Source: Bacteroidota bacterium
GTDB taxonomy: Bacteria > Bacteroidota > Bacteroidia > Chitinophagales > Chitinophagaceae
Reading direction: 5' to 3'
Length of the DNA: 40,410 nucleotides
Assembly (NCBI GenBank): GCA_030706735.1
Contig: JAUZNZ010000036.1
Span: 1-40,410 of the forward strand
The notes under the pieces are model-generated. The model was not told where the DNA came from. It did no database searches and worked only from the letters and a program-made list of their open reading frames with translations. The translations under genes and the position numbers were made by a program. Shown here one piece after another: positions 35,397 through 40,410 of this stretch (positions are counted from its first letter, which is position 1; each line of letters begins with the position of its first letter).

Positions 35397-35789
35397 ATGA
35401 CCCTTTTCTCGAAGATCATCGCCGGGGAGATCCCGGGCTATAAGATTGCGGAGAACGATCAGTTCTTTGCCTTCCTCGATATTTTTCCCTTGCGTGAGGG
35501 CCATACACTCGTCGTCCCCAGGATTGAAGTGGATAAGTTCTTCGATATGCCGGAATCCTGCCTGGGCAATATGCTCCTGTTTGCCGCTCCGATCGCAAGG
35601 GCGATCGAGCAGGCATTCCATTGCAACCGTTGCGGGCTGGCCGTAATCGGTTTGGAAGTTCCCCATGCGCACCTGCACCTGGTTCCAATAGACCATGCGG
35701 ACGACCTGAACTTCACCAGGGGCAAGCTCAGGCTCGCCCCCGAACAATTGAAAGCTGCCCAGGAAAAGATTCTCCGCTATCTTAAATGA
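35397..35789 (+). CDS. HIT-family (histidine triad) nucleotide hydrolase
   Basis: A 130-residue HINT-like protein with HTLVVPR near residue 36 and the triad His90-x-His92-x-His94 in HAHLHLVPI. Such proteins hydrolyse purine nucleoside phosphoramidates or adenylated lysine. It probably shares the greA transcript and precedes acpS by only 6 bp. Confidence 0.94.
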   Translation: MTLFSKIIAGEIPGYKIAENDQFFAFLDIFPLREGHTLVVPRIEVDKFFDMPESCLGNMLLFAAPIARAIEQAFHCNRCGLAVIGLEVPHAHLHLVPIDHADDLNFTRGKLRLAPEQLKAAQEKILRYLK

Positions 35790-35795
35790 TTGACC

Positions 35796-36176
35796 ATGAT
35801 CGCAGGGCTTGGGATCGATTGCATAGAAATTGAACGGGTAGCCGCCAGGGTTAACCGGGAAGGCGGCTTCAGGGAACTGATATTTTCTCCCGGGGAGATC
35901 GAATATTGCGAGAGGAAGGCGGACAAGTTCATGCATTACGCCGCATGCTTTGCCGCAAAAGAGGCGTTTTTTAAAGCGCTCGGCACGGGCTGGGCTGAAG
36001 GGACGGCGTTCCATGAGGTAGAGATCGGACACGACGAACTCGGACGACCGGTGTTGTTTCTGCAAGGTGGAACGAAGGCATCAGTCGCCGCCAGGGGTAC
36101 ATTCAATTTTTGGGTTTCCCTTTCCCACCTTAAATCCATCGCTACTGCGGTAGTGATCATCGAAATGCAATCTTGA
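35796..36176 (+). CDS. acpS: Holo-[acyl-carrier-protein] synthase
   Basis: AcpS transfers the phosphopantetheine arm from CoA to carrier proteins. The 126-residue protein has the family motifs GIDCIEIER (Asp8) and FAAKEAFFKALGTG (Glu56), both of which bind Mg-CoA, and VSLSHLKSIATAVV near the end. The ATG at 35796 gives the usual start; a TTG two codons earlier overlaps the HIT stop. It lies beside the pigment pathway, which needs active acyl carrier proteins. Confidence 0.94.
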   Translation: MIAGLGIDCIEIERVAARVNREGGFRELIFSPGEIEYCERKADKFMHYAACFAAKEAFFKALGTGWAEGTAFHEVEIGHDELGRPVLFLQGGTKASVAARGTFNFWVSLSHLKSIATAVVIIEMQS

Positions 36177-36181
36177 GCTTT

Positions 36182-37465
36182 ATGCAGGCAGCATACCAAC
36201 CGGCCGAAACCGTGCAGATCACCCAGGGGCAGCTGTTGCAAGAGCTATTGACCTACCTCCAACGACATTCGCCCTTTTATAAAGACCTCTTTGTTCGCGA
36301 AGGGATCGATATCCGCGCGATCAGGTCGTCCCGCGATCTCGCTCTTATTCCTCCCACCTTAAAAGACGACCTCCAGCTCCGCAATGAGGATTTTCTTTGC
36401 GTTCCCAGGGAGCGTATCCTGGAATACGCCTCTACGTCGGGCACTTTGGGCAGTCCGGTCACCATTGCGATGACGGAAAAGGACCTGGACCGCCTCGCCT
36501 ATAATGAGTACAATTCCTTCATTTGTGCAGACGGATCGCCGGAAGATATATATCAATTGATGCTCACCTTGGACAGGCAATTTATGGCCGGAATAGCATA
36601 TTATTCCGGTCTTCGCAGATTGGGCGCGGGGATAATCCGTCTCGGGCCGGGCGTACCTTCCCTGCAATGGGAGACGATCCATCGCCTCAAGCCGACCGCG
36701 ATAGTGGCCGTCCCTTCGTTTATTCTCAAGCTTACCCAATTCGCCAGGGAGAACCATATCGATATGGCCTCTTCTTCGGTAAAAAAGGCTATCTGTATCG
36801 GCGAGAATATTCACAACGCCGATTTTACCCTGAATACTCTGGGCAAACGGATACGGGACGCCTGGAATATCAGGCTGTATTCGACCTATGCGTCCACGGA
36901 AATGCAAACAGCCTTCACGTCATGTCACGCCGGGCGGGGAGGACATCTCCAGCCCGATCTGTTGATCGTAGAATTGCTTGACGACGAGGACCGGCAGGTC
37001 GGACCGGGCACGCCGGGAGAGGTAACCATAACAACACTCGGTGTTGAAGGAATGCCCTTGCTCCGATATAAAACGGGGGATATTTGTATGTACTTCGATG
37101 AGCCTTGCGCCTGTGGTCGTACCAGCATGCGATTGTCTCCGGTCATCGGACGGAAAAGACAGATGATCAAATTCAAGGGCACGACACTCTACCCCCCCGC
37201 CCTTTTCGATCTGTTGAATGAGATGGAGGACATCCTCGACTACGTGGTCGAAGTGTATTCCAATGAGGTGGGTCTGGACGAGGTCCAGTTATACCTGCAA
37301 CCTGCCGGGCTAACCGAGGCTTCCGATCACCGCGTGCGTGCCTATCTGCAGGCGAGGCTTCGTGTAAGTCCTCATATCGTCTATGTTTCCGCTGAAGAGA
37401 TACATAAAATGCACTTTTCCGGCTCAGGCAGGAAGGCCGTCAAATTCGTAGACAAGCGCAACTGA
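36182..37465 (+). CDS. PaaK-like adenylate-forming enzyme (phenylacetate-CoA ligase family)
   Basis: A 427-residue member of the AMP-binding superfamily of the PaaK/F390-synthetase type: P-loop-like YASTSGTLGSPVTIAMTEKD near residue 80, YSTYASTEMQTAF adenylate-binding motif near 240, and LLRYKTGDIC with TSMRLSPVIGRKRQMIKFKG near 300-335. It is expected to activate an aromatic or aryl acid as an adenylate and load it on CoA or a carrier protein. Next to a tyrosine ammonia-lyase, 4-coumarate (or a related aryl acid) is the natural candidate substrate, as in flexirubin pathways. A TTG at 36173 is an alternative start overlapping acpS. Confidence 0.88.
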   Translation: MQAAYQPAETVQITQGQLLQELLTYLQRHSPFYKDLFVREGIDIRAIRSSRDLALIPPTLKDDLQLRNEDFLCVPRERILEYASTSGTLGSPVTIAMTEKDLDRLAYNEYNSFICADGSPEDIYQLMLTLDRQFMAGIAYYSGLRRLGAGIIRLGPGVPSLQWETIHRLKPTAIVAVPSFILKLTQFARENHIDMASSSVKKAICIGENIHNADFTLNTLGKRIRDAWNIRLYSTYASTEMQTAFTSCHAGRGGHLQPDLLIVELLDDEDRQVGPGTPGEVTITTLGVEGMPLLRYKTGDICMYFDEPCACGRTSMRLSPVIGRKRQMIKFKGTTLYPPALFDLLNEMEDILDYVVEVYSNEVGLDEVQLYLQPAGLTEASDHRVRAYLQARLRVSPHIVYVSAEEIHKMHFSGSGRKAVKFVDKRN

Positions 37466-37521
37466 CGTAAAAAGGACGTATTTTGGCGGTCGATTTGTTA
37501 AATACCAAATAATATTCGCAC

Positions 37522-39084
37522 ATGGTAGTTGTCGGACAAGCAGTCCTTGGTTTACAGGAATTTTCGGACTTGATGATGGAGCGAAAGGCTCTCACGCTGG
37601 ACAGCGCCGCATTGGAACGCATTGACCTCAATTTCCGGTTTCTGAAGGAGTTCTCGTCAGACAAGCTTATCTATGGCATAAATACCGGTTTCGGTCCCAT
37701 GGCGCAGTACCGGGTACAGGACGAAAGTCTATTGCAACTCCAATATAACCTGGTCCGAAGCCATAGTTCGGGCAGCGGCGCGCTTCTCCCTGCACATTTG
37801 GTGAGAGCCATTATGATCGCACGGCTCAACAGTCTGATGCAAGGGTATTCAGGAGTGCATACAGACGTGGTGGAGCTCCTCAAGGAGATGATCAATCGGA
37901 ACATCATTCCCTGCATCTTTGAGCATGGGGGGGTCGGGGCAAGCGGTGACCTGGTGCAGCTCGCCCACCTCGGTCTATCCTTGATCGGGGAGGGGGAAGT
38001 GATCTTTGAAGGCAGCATTCAACCCGCGGCGGAGGTTTTCCGGAAATCCGGACTCAAACCACTGGAGATCCGCATTCGTGAAGGACTGGCCATATTGAAT
38101 GGCACCTCCGCCATGACAGGGATCGGCATGATGAACCTTATTCGTGCCAGGAAGCTCCTGGGCTGGTCGGTGGTCCTGTCGGCGATGACTAATGAGATTG
38201 TCGAGGCATTCGACGACCATTATTCCCATGAGCTTAATATAATCAAACATCACAAAGGACAAAATAAGGTGGCTGCTATGTTGCGGGCGATGCTCAAGGA
38301 CAGTAAAATGATCCGCAGCCGCTCGGAGCATCTGTACCATCCCGGAAGGCTGGAAGAGGTCGTCTTCGAGGACAAGGTCCAGGAGTACTATTCCTTGCGT
38401 TGCATTACCCAGGTGCTCGGACCCATTTACGATACGATCCGCCAGGCAGAACAGGTATTGACCGATGAGCTCAATTCCGTCAACGACAACCCTGTGATCG
38501 ATCATATCAACCGGAATATCTTTCACGGCGGGAATTTTCACGGAGATTACGTGGCGCTGGAAATGGACAAACTGAAGATCGCGATCACCAAGTTGTCGAT
38601 GCTGTCGGAACGGCAGCTGAATTACCTGCTGAATGATAAATTAAATAAGAAATTGCCTCCCTTTGTGAATCTGGGTGTGCTGGGATTGAACTTTGGCATG
38701 CAGGGGATGCAGTTCACCGCTACGTCTACCGTGGCGGAGAACCAGACCCTTTCCTTCCCCATGTATGTGCACAGTATTCCGAACAATAATGACAACCAGG
38801 ATATTGTAAGCATGGGTTGTAATGCCGCTTTGATGACGAGAAGGGTGATCGGCAACTCCTTCGAGGTATTGAGTGTCCAGATCATGACCATCCTTCAGGC
38901 AGTAGATTACCTGGAATGCGCGCCAAGGCTGGCGCCTCATACCCGTTCCTTATATGACCGCGCCAGAAAGGTATTTCCCAAATTCGTAGAGGACGCGCCA
39001 AAATATAAGGAATTGGAGAAAATGAAAGGATTTCTTGAGTCGACCGACCCGGCCGTTCTGTTCAAGGCACTGGCATTCGCCTAG
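37522..39084 (+). CDS. Tyrosine ammonia-lyase (aromatic ammonia-lyase with MIO cofactor)
   Basis: The enzyme deaminates L-tyrosine to 4-coumarate. The 520-residue protein has the MIO tripeptide Ala140-Ser141-Gly142 in GGVGASGDLVQLAHL, which cyclises to the electrophile, and an N-terminal INTGFGPMAQYR. The selectivity region reads NLVRSHSSG, as in the Flavobacterium johnsoniae tyrosine ammonia-lyase, rather than the HL of Rhodobacter TAL or the FL of PAL. The SH pair is also seen in histidine ammonia-lyases, but the whole sequence is much closer to the Flavobacterium TAL as I recall it, including IPNNNDNQDIVSMG. Flexirubin pathways start from this step. Confidence 0.9.
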   Translation: MVVVGQAVLGLQEFSDLMMERKALTLDSAALERIDLNFRFLKEFSSDKLIYGINTGFGPMAQYRVQDESLLQLQYNLVRSHSSGSGALLPAHLVRAIMIARLNSLMQGYSGVHTDVVELLKEMINRNIIPCIFEHGGVGASGDLVQLAHLGLSLIGEGEVIFEGSIQPAAEVFRKSGLKPLEIRIREGLAILNGTSAMTGIGMMNLIRARKLLGWSVVLSAMTNEIVEAFDDHYSHELNIIKHHKGQNKVAAMLRAMLKDSKMIRSRSEHLYHPGRLEEVVFEDKVQEYYSLRCITQVLGPIYDTIRQAEQVLTDELNSVNDNPVIDHINRNIFHGGNFHGDYVALEMDKLKIAITKLSMLSERQLNYLLNDKLNKKLPPFVNLGVLGLNFGMQGMQFTATSTVAENQTLSFPMYVHSIPNNNDNQDIVSMGCNAALMTRRVIGNSFEVLSVQIMTILQAVDYLECAPRLAPHTRSLYDRARKVFPKFVEDAPKYKELEKMKGFLESTDPAVLFKALAFA

Positions 39085-39107
39085 GAGCATGCCGGATCAA
39101 TCAACAC

Positions 39108-39836
39108 ATGCATATGAAATGTTCATTAGTCACGGGGGGATCCAGAGGCATCGGACGGGCCATTTGCATCAAGTTGGCAGAGATGGGTTATTATGTCCTG
39201 GTCAATTACCGGTCGAATGCGACCGCCGCGGAGGAAACGCTTGCATTGGTCAGAGCGGGTGGTGGCGACGGCGAATTATTACCTTTCGACGTATCCGACA
39301 AAGACAATGTCCAGCGCGTGCTTGGAAACTGGATGGAAGCGAATAAGATCCCTATCGAAGTACTTGTGAATAATGCAGGGATCAAGGACGACGCCCTCAT
39401 GCTCTATATGAAAGATGAGCAATGGGAGAAAGTCATCCATAATAACCTGGATAGCTTCTTTTATGTTACACGTCTCGTCCTGAACGGAATGCTTCATAAC
39501 AGGTATGGTCGGATCATCAATGTGGTTTCGCTTTCGGGGCAAAAAGGGCTGGCCGGCCAGACAAACTATTCTGCGGCAAAGGCCGGCTTGATCGGAGCCA
39601 CTAAGGCCCTGGCCCAGGAGGTGGGCAGGCATGGGATCACCGTAAATGCTGTGGCTCCCGGTCTTATACGGACAGATATGACGGAAGGCATGGACGAGGA
39701 CAAGATGAAGGCTCTTATTCCGGTAAAACGATTCGGCCTGCCAGGCGAAGTTGCTCATGCAGTCGGATTCCTGGCCTCTCCCGACGCCTCTTACATCACC
39801 GCGGAGGTTGTATCAGTCAATGGAGGTCTGTATTAA
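39108..39836 (+). CDS. 3-oxoacyl-ACP reductase (FabG-like SDR)
   Basis: A 242-residue short-chain dehydrogenase: NADPH site TGGSRGIGRAI (residues 9-19), NNAG near residue 88, catalytic Tyr154-x-x-x-Lys158 in NYSAAKAG, and a C-terminal VSVNGGLY. In this cluster it should reduce the beta-keto group formed during polyene chain extension. It follows the ammonia-lyase by 23 bp. The true start could be the ATG at 39114. Confidence 0.93.
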   Translation: MHMKCSLVTGGSRGIGRAICIKLAEMGYYVLVNYRSNATAAEETLALVRAGGGDGELLPFDVSDKDNVQRVLGNWMEANKIPIEVLVNNAGIKDDALMLYMKDEQWEKVIHNNLDSFFYVTRLVLNGMLHNRYGRIINVVSLSGQKGLAGQTNYSAAKAGLIGATKALAQEVGRHGITVNAVAPGLIRTDMTEGMDEDKMKALIPVKRFGLPGEVAHAVGFLASPDASYITAEVVSVNGGLY

Positions 39837-39877
39837 GCTGTTCCTCCGGCGCCGGTCAACGGCACTAAATTTCCGTT

Positions 39878-40294
39878 ATGATCCCCGAAGAAGATATTCT
39901 GCACCTGATCCCTCAACGTCCGCCGTTCGTCATGATCGACAGGCTTATTGATTGCGATGGGGTCAATACCCGTACCGCCTTCCGGGTGGACGGGAAAAAT
40001 ATTTTCGTTTCGCGAGGTCACCTGCATGAATCCGGTTTGATAGAGAATATAGCCCAAACCGCCGCGGCCGGGGAAGGATATATGGCCCGAAAAGACAGGA
40101 GACCGGTGCGGATCGGCTTTATAGGAGCTATAAAAAATCTTCAGGTAGACCTATTGCCTTCTGTGTCCGATGATCTCGTCACAGAGACGGCGACTTCCGG
40201 ACAGGTGGCAGGAATTAACCTTATTTCCGGGAAGATCTGGTGCCATGGCCGAATCATCGTGCAATGTACCATGACCATCGTGCTCATCGGCTGA
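39878..40294 (+). CDS. 3-hydroxyacyl-ACP dehydratase, hotdog fold (ApeP/FabZ-like)
   Basis: A 138-residue single hotdog domain. It opens with IPQRPPFVMIDRLIDCD, and the central helix is HLHESGLIENIAQTAAAG, where FabZ has its catalytic Glu. It lacks a typical FabZ HFP motif and looks nearer to dehydratases of aryl-polyene and flexirubin clusters. It should dehydrate the product of the upstream reductase. It begins 41 bp after that gene and ends 36 bp before the ketosynthase. Confidence 0.85.
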   Translation: MIPEEDILHLIPQRPPFVMIDRLIDCDGVNTRTAFRVDGKNIFVSRGHLHESGLIENIAQTAAAGEGYMARKDRRPVRIGFIGAIKNLQVDLLPSVSDDLVTETATSGQVAGINLISGKIWCHGRIIVQCTMTIVLIG

Positions 40295-40330
40295 ATTCCC
40301 TTTATCCGCAGATTGAACTAATTTAGCAAA

Positions 40331-40410
40331 ATGACCAGGGTTTTTGTAGTAGCAGACAATATCATTTCCCCTCTCGGCATCAGTACGACTGAAAACTTCG
40401 AACAGCTGAA
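40331..40410 (+). CDS. Beta-ketoacyl synthase, N-terminal fragment (continues beyond window)
   Basis: The ATG at 40331 opens a frame reading VFVVADNIISPLGISTTENF, the usual start of the KAS I/II type N-terminal domain (VVVTG-x-x-S-PLG-like pattern). Only 26 residues are inside the window. It would extend the polyene chain with the FabG-like reductase and the dehydratase upstream. Confidence 0.75.
   Translation, partial: MTRVFVVADNIISPLGISTTENFEQL

Noticed and set aside
37522-39084. Histidine ammonia-lyase (hutH) because of the SH pair in the selectivity loop.
   Set aside because: The overall sequence is far closer to the Flavobacterium tyrosine ammonia-lyase, and no other histidine-degradation gene is nearby.

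Overview
The window looks like a chromosomal segment of a Bacteroidota bacterium, most probably family Chitinophagaceae (Chitinophaga-like). The evidence is a SusC/SusD pair, several perfect TAnnTTTG (-7) promoter boxes that are sometimes preceded by TTG/TTTG about 20 nt upstream, scarcity of Shine-Dalgarno sites, a cadherin-like/T9SS-type secreted protein, an F-ATPase subunit a with a signal peptide, and the start of a flexirubin/dialkylresorcinol-type pigment cluster with a tyrosine ammonia-lyase very like that of Flavobacterium johnsoniae. I see no insertion sequences, phage genes, CRISPR arrays, tRNAs or rRNAs.

Layout. (1) Bases 1-6319: the end of a SusC receptor, a SusD lipoprotein, and then, almost without gaps, a PhnZ-like HD oxygenase, a PhnX-like HAD hydrolase, a DUF5690 major-facilitator-type carrier and an FAD oxidoreductase of the phosphonate-associated type. 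Together this reads as an uptake and C-P bond cleavage locus for 2-aminoethylphosphonate-like compounds. (2) 6394-9554: a PAP2 phosphatase, a GT2 polyprenyl-phosphate sugar transferase and a GT39 membrane glycosyltransferase, probably a lipid-linked sugar modification set. A reverse-strand 2OG-Fe(II) oxygenase and a secreted serine hydrolase follow. (3) 11817-13555 (reverse): a response regulator and histidine kinase pair. (4) 13863-16097: a large secreted protein of unknown function with a possible caspase-like His/Cys dyad. (5) 16253-18079: an MsbA-like ABC exporter. (6) 18213-22500: atpB-atpE-atpF-atpH-atpA, closed by a strong terminator and lacking atpG. (7) 22560-23002: a short promoter-to-terminator unit with at most a tiny ORF. 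(8) 23074-26997: a TonB-dependent receptor, a TPR-like periplasmic protein, a small membrane protein and a winged-helix regulator. (9) 27045-28466 (reverse): a secreted cadherin-like protein. (10) 28855-31858: an ABC-2 exporter with a LolA-like protein and a lipoprotein. (11) 31860-35789: housekeeping genes pdxA (reverse), rsmA, a 2-hydroxyacid dehydrogenase, greA and a HIT protein. (12) 35796-40410: acpS, a PaaK-like adenylate-forming enzyme, tyrosine ammonia-lyase, a FabG-like reductase, a hotdog dehydratase and the first codons of a ketosynthase, i.e. the start of a flexirubin/aryl-polyene-type pathway that continues beyond the window.

The most unusual signals are the coupling of a SusCD pair to phosphonate catabolism; the orphan protein with a candidate clan-CD protease centre; three arrays of a degenerate 7-bp repeat (NGCTTGY), two of which end 3 nt before a start codon; an intrinsic terminator inside the greA leader, reminiscent of E. 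coli GraL; and the short orphan transcription unit after atpA. All functional calls come from reading the sequence and recalled family knowledge. No database search was run.
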